This document shows, one piece after another, positions 30,986 through 42,640 of a stretch of DNA of 64,000 bases. Source of the stretch: Bombyx mori. Taxonomy: Eukaryota; Arthropoda; Insecta; Lepidoptera; Bombycidae. Within the stretch, counting starts at the first letter, position 1. Each line of letters starts with the position of its first letter. The translations under genes and the position numbers were made by a program. Under the pieces are notes generated by a model that worked only from the letters and a program-made list of their open reading frames with translations, had not been told where the DNA came from and made no database searches. Location: NCBI RefSeq assembly GCF_030269925.1, contig NC_085116.1, forward strand, positions 17,484,001 through 17,548,000, read 5' to 3'.

Positions 30986-32467
30986 ACTAATTTAATGAAT
31001 GACTATCTATATGACTTTGTTTCTGATTTTATGTTACAATATATATATTTTCCATGTTAATGTAATAAAAGCCCTTCTTTTTTATCTATTTTTTTTTTCA
31101 AATGTTCTCGAGGTCTCTTATAGTGGTAAACAAGAGCGCATAACCGAATGTTCATTACCCCACAAAGTCCCCGAGGTAGTTAAATTTGCAGTGCAGGACT
31201 GTACTCAAATATTATATTACATATGTAAATTCATAATGTAAACTCAAGTGTATTGTAGTGTTGCGTGACCACGAAAACTCTATCTTTAACGTAATACCTA
31301 AATAGGTGTCTAGTTATGTTATGCTCCACACGCATTTTGATGCAGAGATTCAAGGTGCATTGAGGAACTAGCTACACTTGGTACGAAGCTTCTCATATTG
31401 AATTGCAGAAGAGCACAGGTACCTTCTGATAGGAAGTGTTTTATGCATAGCCGTCAGCTGAGATTGGCTATGCCCTCGATAGTACCTCCAGCTTCTTTCG
31501 GCTAACAGCACCCTGGTCAAGGCGGCCCTTCGTCCTCCAGGACCGAACGTGTCAGTACAACCAAGTACCGGGCATGACAAAGTTGAATATGTAAATCTGG
31601 TAATCGACCTCTTTCAGGTTTCACTTGTCTAAAATTTTTTGCGACAATCCAAACGCAATCTTTAATTTGGTAATAATATATTTAGGCGAAAGGGGCTTAC
31701 GTGTCCCATAGAGTTTTCCAATTCTACCCTGTACGTTATCACTGGTATAACGCGGCCCACATAAATCGTGCGTGGAATTACTGACTGATCCCAATGACTT
31801 TATTGCGCGTTTATGGTGAAGATAATGTTTTGTGGTTTCTTTCATTTGTTTATTATTTCCACTGATATTTTACCATTAAAATCATTTTAACCTACTTTTT
31901 AAGAGTTTCATGTCGATACCGTGCGTCAACTGGTAACAGGTAAACGTGTGCTGTTGGTGGGTGCACACAAGCATGTCATGTTAGTTGTCCAATAGGTCAT
32001 AATAGTCAACTAGGCCTGCCCGCAACTTTGGCAGTCTACAAAAACTCCACTTATTTACTGCTACCCTATGATCCAGCACAGATTAGGTTTAATTTGTATT
32101 AATAGCCATCCTAAATATATTAAATTTATTTTGAGTTACGGAAAGTCAGAGAGGACGAACGAGCACCGTAAAAAGTTCCACCAAATCATCCACACGAGAT
32201 TCAAAGACCGTTACGAACACACGACAAAATATTGGTAATTTGATGGACAATGGTGTTAATTAAGTTTCAATTCTGTCTATTAAAACACTTATTATCTCGG
32301 ACTAAGCCGAGTCGGATTTAAATAATAATTCAGAACAAATATTGTTATTGGCATAGTCAATCGAATGCGAAATGCGTTGATGAAAGCGTCTTCCCTTGGG
32401 AGTTCATCTCGCGGGCTGCGTTTAATGAGATTGCGCAGCTGTACGGGGCTTGTGGTGCGGTACATAA
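30986..32467. other. Unassigned AT-rich DNA
   Basis: Nothing supported. A 70-codon minus-strand frame at 31368-31580 is GC-richer than its surroundings but not recognised. Confidence 0.4.
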
Positions 32468-32842
32468 TGTTACGCGCTAGGGGTCGGGATAAATGAAATT
32501 GCACCGAAGTAAAACTTAAAAACTGTATTCAACACTTAGAACATTTCACTACACTTTAAAATTCTCAATTCGCTTCTTTCGCTTTGCTTCAGGTGATCCG
32601 TTCGCTGTTTCGCTTCGATTACTTCCGATTACTGACTGCCTTCGTGACATCCCTGCAACGCTTTTATAGTCGGTACCACATCCCTAGAATTATCGAGAAT
32701 ATTTCACATATCTCTAGTATTGTGTTTCCGCTATCTGACAATAGATGGCGATGTACTTCTCGGGAGTTCTAGGTGCTACTAGGTCCTTCGATATTCGTTC
32801 GACTATTCGGCGATAGATGGCGTTACTATTACCGGCGTAACA
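32468..32842 (-). mobile_element. Solo LTR, 375 bp
   Basis: On the minus strand it starts TGTTACGCC and ends GCGTAACA, with 7-bp inverted ends TGTTACG/CGTAACA. ATAA flanks both sides as a 4-bp target duplication. A TATAAAAG box lies mid-element (plus-strand CTTTTATAG near 32661). No internal region or second LTR is nearby, so it arose by LTR-LTR recombination. It is unrelated in sequence to the LTR at 10357. Confidence 0.75.
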
Positions 32843-33828
32843 ATAATAATGAAAATGGGGTAAGAGATTTAGATTTTTTTATTTCCATTCTGAGCAGTTG
32901 AGCTACGGCTCATCTGATGGTAGTCTTTGTCAATAGTCTTAAGCGAAGTTGTGAGCTTTGTTCGTATAGGTCAGACAGTCTCATCACTTTCTTGACCTGA
33001 GATCATTAACACGGCATTTCAAATCAGTCAGTAAACATTCTCATTATTAGTAAATAATGCCAGTTAAGAACGCGTATTGTTTAGTGAGCAGGATGTGGCA
33101 TTTTGCCAGCCAGGGAAGGTCCGCTGCATTGTTCCGCAGAGAACTGCTTAGTAGTCCGGTCGGAGTTGATACAATCACGATAATAATGTATTAATGTACC
33201 CTTTGTATCAAGCGGTCCTTACGAATACGAGAACACCCATCATTAAATATTATTCTATTAGAGGTGTCAGTGCGTGGTAGACCGGCACGGACGGTCCAAA
33301 TTGTACTGTTCCCAATTTGTAGATATGTAAATCCCGTTAGTGCAATTCGGGTTCTGGCTGGTGTTATTGTTTTCTATAACAGCAACAGCAACAGTACGGC
33401 GCGCAGGTTCTGCGCTACGCGTTGAGGTGGTGGATAGTATTCGCATAGTATTCTTGTGAGCTCCGGTAACCACTTAATTTCATATAGACGGGGAGCTCCC
33501 CTGCTGGTCTGCAGTACGGCAATACAAATAATAAAAAGATGTGAAAATTATTAAAACAAATTTTGTTGAATTTGTTATTTATTTTAATAATGAAATTGCA
33601 AACTTATATGTGTCTATACAATTTTTATTTTTGTAATTGTGATGTTGGGCGTCGCTGAGTCTGTGGATTTTGGTAGCCGCTTAAAACGCAAGGTGTATCG
33701 TAAATCTTCCACCCAACTATACCAAGGAATAAATTAAGAGTACCTCATAGTCCATCTGACGTTCCACTCTGGTCACCAGTCTATGATTAAACCAATTAAC
33801 ACAATAAACATGACATTATAAAGAACAT
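32843..33828. other. Unassigned DNA downstream of the UGT gene
   Basis: AT-rich, with a CAGCAA triplet run near 33380 and a short SINE-like relic near 33455. No AATAAA was found just after the UGT stop. Confidence 0.4.
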
Positions 33829-36800
33829 CTAATCGTTCTTCTTGTTGTCAAGAACATCAGCCCTCCAGTGCACTTGTATTACCTTTAGCACTTTAGATAA
33901 GAACCAGACAAACATGAACAGTAGCAGCAGAACGTCTATATTGAGCATCTGCAGAGTAGTCAATTGAAGGAGAGCTGGAGACCTCAGTTGAGGAGCTCCA
34001 CCAGTCTTTATCACCAGCTCGATCCAATGAAGGATTTGTCGTTGGGGCTCGAGTGTGCTCTGAAGGTAGATTGAGACTTTTTCTGCGTTTTTGTGGTAAC
34101 TGGAAGAAAAGGCTTAATGTACACTCTGTATGGCGACTCTGATAAGTTTGTTCCGGAAGTAAGTTCTGAAAGGAAACCTTTGTTGGAGCTAGTAGCTTGA
34201 CTCGGTCACTTTCCTTAGCTTTCTTTAGCATCGCTATTTTATTTTGAATTTAAATTGTTTTATTGACAAAATAATCTCTCAGTTTTTCTTAAATTTTTTC
34301 TATGTCGAGCGTAGTTAGGAATGGTTTTGTTAATTATTCCATTAACGTATATCTGAAAATTTTGGCAAATAATAAAAAACGAAACAGAGAAACTGGCTTT
34401 GATCAATAAGTAACTATACTGAGATCTTAGATCTCGAGGTGGGTCGCGCATCTACGTTGTAGATGTCTATGGGCTCCAATAACCACTTAACACCAGGTGG
34501 ACTGTGAGCTCGTCCATTCATCTATGCAATAAAAAAAAAAAAAAAAAAAAAGGAATAATGAGACAAATACGAACAGAGAATAAATAAAAATGTTCCACCT
34601 ATTGTTGCTAAGAATCTTGTTCACGGAATCCTTGATCTTGTGTGCGATATGCTCACTGAATTTGACTTTGATCCCTCGTCTTCTCGCGTGAGCTAAATCC
34701 ATGGTCACGAATTGATCTTGGTATAATGGTATGCCAATGACTGGTACACCGAAATACGCTGCTTCGAGTAGAGAAGTAGTTCCACCATTTGTTATCAGCA
34801 AAACTGTATTATTGTGGTCTGGAAGAGGGAATACAATTCCTCAGATTTCAAGAATAATAGAAACACTCACGCACCGCTTTGCTTATGATGTTAAGGTGTC
34901 ATCATTAACAAATGTGGTTTATAATGAGTTAAGGTTTTTACAATAACAGATAGGTACGAACAAGATCAAAATTTGTTATACGTTTTTTACTATTAAACAG
35001 TCAATATGGTAAGTACGAAATCGTCATTCTTGCTTCTTGTTCTAGGTCGTGGTGATTCAAAGGATAAGACGCCCGGTGCATTGCGTATCGAATGATGTGA
35101 CTGTGCTGGTCTTCGAATCCCGCAGGAGGGTACCGATTTCTTGAAAGAAATATATACTTAACAAATGCTCACGAATGACTCGCACGGTGAAGTAGGGTAT
35201 CTTGTGGGCGCACGGGAAGGTGCCATCGCCCTATCTATTTCTAATGCGAAGCAGTAATGCATTTCGGCTTAAAGGGCGGGAAAACCGTTGTATTATAAAA
35301 CTGATACACAGAATTCATGTCTCAAGGTGGGAGGCGACATTTACCTCGTTGATGTTTGTGGGATTCGGTAATCACTTACCACTAGGTGGGCCGTTAGCTC
35401 ATCTAACCGTAAGCAATTTAAGAAAATTAAAAAAGGATTTTGTAAACAAGCAATGATCTTGAAATAGGTTCTTTTTTTTTTTTTTATTGCTTAGATGGAT
35501 GGACGAGCTCACAGCCCACCTGATGTTAAGTGGTTACTGGAGCCCATAGACATCTACAACGTAAATGCGCCACCCACCTCGAGATATAAGTTCTAAGGTC
35601 TCAGTATAGTTACAACGGCTACCCCACCCTTCGAACCGAAACGCATTACTGCTTCACGGCGGAAATAGGCGGGGTGGTGGTACCTACCCGTGCGGACTCC
35701 CAAGAGGTCCTACCACCAGTGATTACGCAAATTATAATTTTGCGGATTTGATTTTTTTTTTATTACACGATGTTATTCCTTCACCGTGGAAGTCAATCGT
35801 GAACATTTGTCGAGTACATATTTCATTAGAAAAATTGGTGCCCGCCTGCGGGATTCGAACACCGGTGCATCGCTTCATACGAATGCACCGGACGTCTTAT
35901 CCTTTAGGCCACGACGACTTCAAAGGTAATGGTGAATTGTGCTAGACTAAGGCATGTGTAAAGATTGTGACAAAACAAAGTTTGTAAATTCACAATCCGG
36001 TTCTCTGTACTCAAACTTGTAATTATCAATAAAAACACACCCAACAATGGAGCATCGCCACAATACGGTCGGTGATCAACATCGAGTTCTAGAAACAAAT
36101 TATTACAGAAACTATCCAATTGTGCTCTGTTCACTGCAATTCATGTGTAAGTGTTCGCATCGTCAGGCTCGTTAAAAAACAATCGATCGGTACTTACTTA
36201 AGATGCGGAGCCGAGGAAGCTGTTTAAATACATAAACATTATCGGGTATATCCGTCAGCTGCTCTCCTGTCTCCCACATGGTGATCTGGTCGAACTGACT
36301 GAAGACATGCAGCAAAGTTCTTTTGACGTACCAAGGCAAGATCTTACTGTCCGCGCTGAACAATATTGCTCCGTGTTTGGCATTGTCTAATAAATCTTGC
36401 AAGTTCTAAAATGAACGCAACAAAGAAATTTAGCGCAATCTTCTTGTCTGAACTGGTTTTACAAGTTGGTGATACACCGTATTGAACCGCCGGATTGGTT
36501 AAAAATAATGTTACCTTTTTTTCTTTATTGCCCTTGTAGGCAGAAGAGCATATGGCCCACCTGATGTTGTGGGGTTACCGTCGCACATGGACTTCAGCAA
36601 TGCCAGGGGCAGAGCCAAGCCAGTGCCTACCATTACCTTTTTTCATTATCTACAGTAATTTCATTAATTAAAGTAAAATGTAGAATGCACACATACATAC
36701 CTGCGGTAAGGCTTTGGATGGCAATTCAATATGATGTCCTCCAACGTACTTAGTATTGGGGGGAAGAGGTAATATTTGGCCAATTTCGGGATCAGAATTG

Positions 36801-38929
36801 ATAAGTAACAAGGAAGCCTTGTAGAGTACTCTTTCGTATTGGGACGGAGAAAGGCCTCTATGCTGGAGCACCGATTGATAGAGTTCGTAATAAGCAGGAG
36901 ACTCGACGTAGTGGATCATGTAACTGGAAAATTGGTTAAAAGAATTATATTAAATTATCGATTTAAAAATTTTTAAGGATTTTTTTCGTCATTATATAAT
37001 TACATTAAACGGATTAATAAAAAAAAATCTTTAAATAGCCGTAATTAGAAAGAACAAAATACTTACGTGATCCAACCACTTAGATACACTTGACGTGCCA
37101 GCCTCATCACCCTCTCCCGAAAGCCATAAGGAGGCAAGGCCGCTTCAGAGGACAGTAGATCAGTGCTGTACACTGGACTGGTCTGCTCCAGCATTAGCTG
37201 TGACGTCATCCAGGAGGCATCGCATGCGGTGTACCAAATCAGAGGACATTCAAAAACGGCTGCTAATCTGTGGAGATATTGAACGTCCATAAAACAATTT
37301 CAATGTGATTAACAAGATAATTATAAAATAATAACAATAATAATAATAATAATTTATTTATTTCTCTCTTAAAGGTATAGTACAAATACAAATGGAAATT
37401 AACCTTATAATTTATTTTGTAAGCCTTTGAAAGAGCTGAAGTCTGTACTAGGTTCAAAGACCTGTATTACTGATTATGTATGGTGAGTTTCGTTTTTTAT
37501 AGCTTTTATTCCGCCACCCACCTTATTTATTTTATATGCGAGTCACAAAAGTCCCGTCTAGTTTGAAGCCACCAGCAATCAATAAACTATCGATTTTGAA
37601 TAACGGCTAATAAATATCGGATATAAATAGCTTAATATTACAAGTCTCCAAAGCAGTAAGTAATAGTATAAAGTCGATTTTCGACTACCGGGGGACCACT
37701 ACTTATAATAATTGTGGCCGTCTTGATTGCGATGGCCAAAGTAAAAGACGATTTTAAGGATTCTGTCATGTTTGTTTATGTGTACAAAATATTAATTATC
37801 TCACGGTGCAAGTAGTCCGGTGTAGTACCACTCAGCAATCACCGTATCAAATGTCTCCTGGTTGTCTTGAAGCAGCTCTCGTACCTTTTCGTTCTTGATA
37901 ACTTGTTTGGCCAGAACCACTCCCAGCTCTAGGGTCTTGTGGCTAGTGTGGTGTCTTTCTATCAAATCATTTACATCTAATTCTTGGCCTTGAATAAAGA
38001 ATAGAAATGCATGAGATAAGATCTCTTGGGGTTTGAATTGATAGGAAATAAAGTCCTAGCTAGAATTAAAATATTATAATACTATAGTCCCTAATGCTCA
38101 AAACAAATAAAAGTTCAATCTTACCATCTTCTGGACGGACAGTGATGACCTTTAGTCGTTTCCTCTTCATCTCCGTAAGTCGGTTTATGTATGTCACCTA
38201 AAGGCATGCCATCAATATTTTATACGGAATTATATACATTCTGGCATTTTGGTTTATATGCTACTTTTTACAGCGACCTCGTGTCAGTTGAGACCTCGAA
38301 CGCGTGTTTCAAGCAGCATCATTTATATTAAGTATTATTTTTTTGCTTTGATGGGTGCGCGAGCTCACGGTCTCCCTGGTGTTAAGTGGTTACGTTGAAA
38401 CATGAGTTCTAAGTTTCTGCCCCACACTTCAAACCGAAACACATTACTGCTTCACGGCAGAGATATGCGGGGTGGTGGTACCTACCCATGCGGGCTAACC
38501 AAACTCCCACCACCAGTAATATATTTTTTGCGGATTTTATTTTTATTACAAATGTTTACATTTGGGTACATAGCTTTATCATGGGAGTCATTTGTGTGTA
38601 TCGTGTTAATTACGTATTTCATTGCAAAAACTAGTGCCCGCCTGCGGGATTCGAACACCGGGACAGTCACATCGCTTGATACCACCGGGCCTCTTATCCT
38701 TTAGGCCACAACGACATCAATAACCAATTTAAGACTAATTGGGTCCTATTTTGTTCTGATCAATCTAACGTTTCAGTAATCGTACCTCATGTCCAGCATC
38801 CAACAATGTCTTCACAATAGAATCTGTCAATTGTTGATGACTTCTGCTCGGCACTGGCGATACCACCAGCACTCTACTTCCCCAGCATAAGCACACAGCA
38901 CAGAAAAATAACACAGTACCGAACATCAT
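33829..38929 (-). CDS. UDP-glycosyltransferase, 8 exons, 507 aa
   Basis: An ER membrane enzyme transferring sugar from a UDP-sugar to small lipophilic acceptors. Exons in order: 38786-38929, 38125-38197, 37805-37988, 37067-37267, 36701-36923, 36198-36405, 34599-34818, 33829-34099. Every intron is GT-AG and the phases agree, giving 1,524 coding bases. Seen: a signal peptide (about 1-17), catalytic-type His31 in SRSHQ, the GGHHIELP segment before the donor domain, the signature TNGGTTSLLEAAYFGVP (354-370) with P375 and DQ380, a membrane helix at about 472-489 and a KKND end (504-507), a KKXX ER signal. Length fits insect UGTs (about 515-525). Odd: the usual WLPQ reads QLPR (337-340), an Asp is Arg342, and THGG is TNGG (Asn355). 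The donor after exon 7 (GTGGAA) is weak. TATA-like ATATATATAA lies near 39001-39010. The UGT subfamily is not known. Confidence 0.88.
34411..34551 (+). repeat. SINE tail in UGT intron 7
   Basis: The last 120 bases of the SINE plus a long A run (about 34529-34551). It is opposite in strand to the gene and ends 47 bases from exon 7. Confidence 0.8.
35045..35422 (+). repeat. Diverged SINE in UGT intron 6
   Basis: The head (GATTCAAAGGATAAGACGCC, TCTTCGAATCCCGCAG) and tail are recognisable. The central AT-rich part is shortened. More diverged than the copy at 35472-35918. Confidence 0.75.
35472..35918 (-). repeat. Full-length SINE in UGT intron 6
   Basis: A nearly complete copy in the same orientation as the gene, from tail (T run on the plus strand) to head (GGCCACGACGAC), with intact box A and box B. 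Confidence 0.85.
36516..36636 (-). repeat. LINE 3' end in UGT intron 5
   Basis: TTATTGCCCTTGTAGGCAG, CCCACCTGATG and CATGGACTTCAGCAATGCC match, on the minus strand, the 3' tail of the LINE at 62830-63543. Confidence 0.75.
37326..37351. repeat. (AAT)n microsatellite in UGT intron 3
   Basis: A short ATA/AAT triplet array between exons 4 and 3. Confidence 0.7.
38338..38714 (-). repeat. Diverged SINE in UGT intron 1
   Basis: Head (GGATAAGAGGCCCGGTGG, GTTCGAATCCC on the minus strand) and tail are present. About 60 bases of the tail region around the GGAGCCCATAGACATC segment are deleted. Confidence 0.75.
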
Positions 38930-40348
38930 TCTGTAGCTCATAAATTTAATTGAAATTTAAGCTTGCTGTTTGTTCAAGTTTTTAATAAATTTAGTGTATT
39001 ATATATATCATACGTGTGGTCTTGTTTAAGATAAGTTTCAGTGTAAATGTACGAGATTGGCACAGATTCGACGATCTGTTATCATGAGATAAGATCTACA
39101 TCTGGGAGATATCAGGCTTATATTTTGTATTTTTAACAAGAACATATTAAACAATCTGTCACGTCTAACAGCCACACGGTACTTACGTTTTCCTTCTTCG
39201 TTACGGATGCTGGAAACACACACACAGAATGACCATAAGTACGAAGCAGACCTCGAGAAGCAAACATTCCTCGACATACCAGACCATCGTATTGTTGAAT
39301 GTGTACCTATATCGTGCGCTGACAGTCCGGCACGTTTGCCTATCTTAAAAATTATATAATTTCTCTTATACTTTTGATCTCGGATAGACTTATCTTCAAG
39401 CGTGCTTTGGAAACTTGCCTAAAGTACATACCATACAAAGTAAAAACAAGACGCGGAGAGATCACTAGAAGACTTTCAATGTTAATATAATTTATTACAG
39501 CATTAATCTTGTACAGAATAATAAATTATAGTCAAAGCTATAATCAGCCCAGTTGTCGTAAAGCAGGTTAATTGCGACGAGTCTGGTAGAGTACTTCGAT
39601 CAACGCCTCGTGTGTGCAGGAAGTAGAGATCAGTGAGATAACTAACTTCACACGCTCCAGCCGCTGCCAACAAAATTGCCAACTGCATCTGCCAACATTT
39701 TTCTAATGAAGCACCTGCGTTCAAGATCATTTTGTTGTGGGCTTGCACGGTCGCGGTCTCAAAGGCTGTTCTTAGCTACATTCTTAGGTACATTGCGTTA
39801 TTTATTCCGTACGTAGGTAACAGTTGTACTAGAATGAGGCGTACGACTGTCACCGTCTGCTAAACAACGTGTTATTGAATTATGATCTTAAACCCAGCAA
39901 TATATTACACATTGGATCTTCTGTAGACTAATCTTAGAAATGTAGGTAGTAATGTAAAAGAGAATCCTCCAGATGAAGTTTCGATCGTCCTTTTCAGTTT
40001 GACTGGATGTTTCTAAAACATTATTATAAAATACTCACACTAAAATGGATACTGTTCACTTTATACTTTGTGATTAACTAGTTCCGGAAACCATAATAAT
40101 TATAACCAGAAATACTAAACGAATATATATATATTATATTAACAATGTTGTTCTGAGATTAATTGCGGAAATGTACTGAAATAGCTTTTGTATTTTAGCA
40201 TTAGTCGGATATTTATGCGAGATTGAGAATTTCTACGAAACAATTTAACTTGTATTGCGTAAATTTGTCTAACCAAATAAAGAGAGATGGGCTTTCCCTT
40301 GTCTGAGCCTTTCTTAACCCTGGATCAGGGTATGTACTGGCATGTTTT
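38930..40348. other. Unassigned DNA upstream of the UGT
   Basis: It contains the presumed UGT promoter next to 38930. A minus-strand frame 39503-39757 (85 codons, two hydrophobic stretches, followed by AATAAA) is unexplained and could be a terminal exon or chance. Confidence 0.4.
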
Positions 40349-40440
40349 ATTTTTATTTGGTAGATAGGCAGGCGAGTCTATGGCCCACCTGCTGATAAGG
40401 GGATAACGAAGTCCGTAGGTACCACCACGGGCTGCCACAT
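40349..40440 (-). repeat. LINE 3' end relic
   Basis: TTTGGTAGATAGGCAGGCGAG then GGCCCACCTG resembles the LINE tail at 36516-36636 but is strongly diverged. Confidence 0.45.
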
Positions 40441-40565
40441 ACATAACACACCAGATTGATGTATTAATTGTATAACATAAATAATAAATAACAAGAAGTC
40501 TCTATGCCGGAACACATGTCTAATCTGCACTAGATCCAGGCCTCCAGATCTTACAAGCAAATCGA

Positions 40566-40617
40566 ACACTCAAGTGTACTTACACGCGCGTGTGTATAAG
40601 TAAGTACACTTGAGTGT
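40566..40617. repeat. Perfect 18-bp inverted repeat with a purine-pyrimidine loop
   Basis: 40566-40583 (ACACTCAAGTGTACTTAC) and 40600-40617 are exact reverse complements. The 16-base loop is largely alternating purine-pyrimidine (ACGCGCGTGTGTATAA). Confidence 0.9.
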
Positions 40618-41348
40618 CACAAATGATATTGATACTAAAATGGCTTGTTAGTTTGTTTGCTATTATAGTTATAAGTATGGAGAACAATATACTTTCGATA
40701 GACGATTTGATTTGGGCAGATGAGCACGGGATTCACCGGCAGTGCAGTGGTCTCTGAGCTGCACACCTTTAGATTTAAGAGTTTAATATCTCAACCGCAT
40801 CGGTTCGTCGGCTATGCCGTAGTTATTATGTTTCTCAATAAATTCCAAAATATCCCTGTGCGGCCTAATTCATAAACAAAGAATGAAACGCGAAATCATT
40901 TATATAAAATAACTACTTACCTAAACCTACAAAGTAATTTTCAACAGCATAAGATCAGTGTTACAATAGATAAGACCGTTGAGTTTATGTTGACATTCAA
41001 CAAGAAAGTTGAAATAAATTATCAGAATTAGAACTGTTGGAAATATACGCTCTCATTTGCAATAATATTTGCAGATGTGCGTACTTTTAGCAAATAGCTA
41101 ACTATGCGATGCAGTTGTGACATCTCTGGCCACCGCATAACAGACAGAATCGTTTGAAGCTATCGTTTTTGGAGCAGAAAGCACTTGTGATAATCGCCCG
41201 TGACAGTGTCAGAGTCTGGTCGTGGTCCGTGTGACAGCACGCTCTGCCTCGCACGCGACAGAGCACCGCTACCCGACCCGTGCTGTCGTGTCATTTGAGT
41301 ATAATCGTGCAGTGCCGCATGAGAAAGCTCTATTGTAACTACACTGAG
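40618..41348. other. Unassigned DNA
   Basis: A GC-richer patch at 41200-41300 could be a promoter or exon but shows no motif. Confidence 0.35.
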
Positions 41349-41487
41349 TAACTATACTGAGACCTTAGAACTTATATCTCAAGGTGGGTGGCGCATTAAC
41401 GTTGTAGATGTCTATGGGCTCCGGTAACCACTTAACACCAGGTGGGCTGTGAGCTCGTCCATCCATCTAAGCAATAAAAAAAATCCT
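41349..41487 (+). repeat. SINE tail fragment
   Basis: The last 130 bases of the Bm1-type SINE with an AATAAAAAAAA end. Confidence 0.8.
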
Positions 41488-42424
41488 AACAAAGGGAAGC
41501 ACTTCTATTATTTCCTGAAGCTTTTTGTAGTTACAAGACAAGTATTACTCTTCTAGTTGCTTCTGTCACGACGCGTGCCCTAGCTTTGAGTTTGCCAGAC
41601 AGTTCTGGTCTACATTTGTATGCACACAAAGACAGTTTCAGATTAATGAATTGTGAGCCTAAAGTGCGGTGACGTATCGCGTGCGTCCGCGCGGCTCTTT
41701 GTGTCACCGCTCTGACGCCGCAACGCAACGCACTGACGGACATACTATATGTGTTGTAGGAAGTCGTTTGTTGACTTCATTATGATGATAGGGAAAAATG
41801 GCAGCTCTCGTAACTTTTGACTGGAATTTGCTGATATATAGTCTCCGAAAATATCTCCGGCATGGTGCCGGCTATATTTTAGTGTCGGCTTTGCTTACAA
41901 AGCGAAATAACGGACTCATTAATGGCATATACATTTAAAAATAATACATGCCAAAATTTTATTAATCTACATTTATTTACAACTAATATTAATAATTTGA
42001 GAACAATCGCCATCGTTGGTAAAATTAATTAGACTGTTAGACTTTTGTTTGTTAAGAACTAAAGTAAGATTTTTTTATTGCTTATGTAACAGTCATTATG
42101 TCTAAATGAGTTCATTTAAAATTAAACTTTATTTATTATAAAAAAAGAACATAATATTCCTAACCTAAAAGTACATGTTATTATCCGCAACATGCTTCGT
42201 CAGATTACCAAGATTACCAGATAATTTACAACTTGTCTTCCGCGGTTGCCAAATGTGTTCAGTCGCGATGAGGAAATTAATGAATGGAATATTTACTCGT
42301 TCGTTAATTAAGAATTTTCATTTGAAAGCACCATTAACTGTTTGCATTGCAATAAATTGATGATTAAACTTTATGCAGTCAAGGGTCGTGAGCTGGAAGA
42401 CCAACTTCACGTAGCCACTTAGTC
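41488..42424. other. Unassigned AT-rich DNA
   Basis: Nothing supported. Confidence 0.4.
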
Positions 42425-42640
42425 ACGTAGCCCACCGAAAATACCAGTTAATGAAATTTATTCCAGTACCGCATGGTACATAGCAATGAAGATCTTTGGA
42501 AACGCATTGTGGATTAGTGCTATGGTTCCAGGTAGCACATGAATGAACTGTACTCTTGCGGAGAGTACTGCGATTGTAAAAGGAAGATGGTGGCATCATC
42601 TCGATCAATTCTTCAACTAACTCCCATCCCACCATTAGCT
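42425..42640 (-). pseudogene. Relic of LINE RT C-terminus
   Basis: Minus-strand reading WELVEELIEMMPPSSFYNRS is a decayed form of the GECSEELFEMIPSS-type segment at 44820-44860 and 63185-63260. About 60 codons, no catalytic part. Confidence 0.5.
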
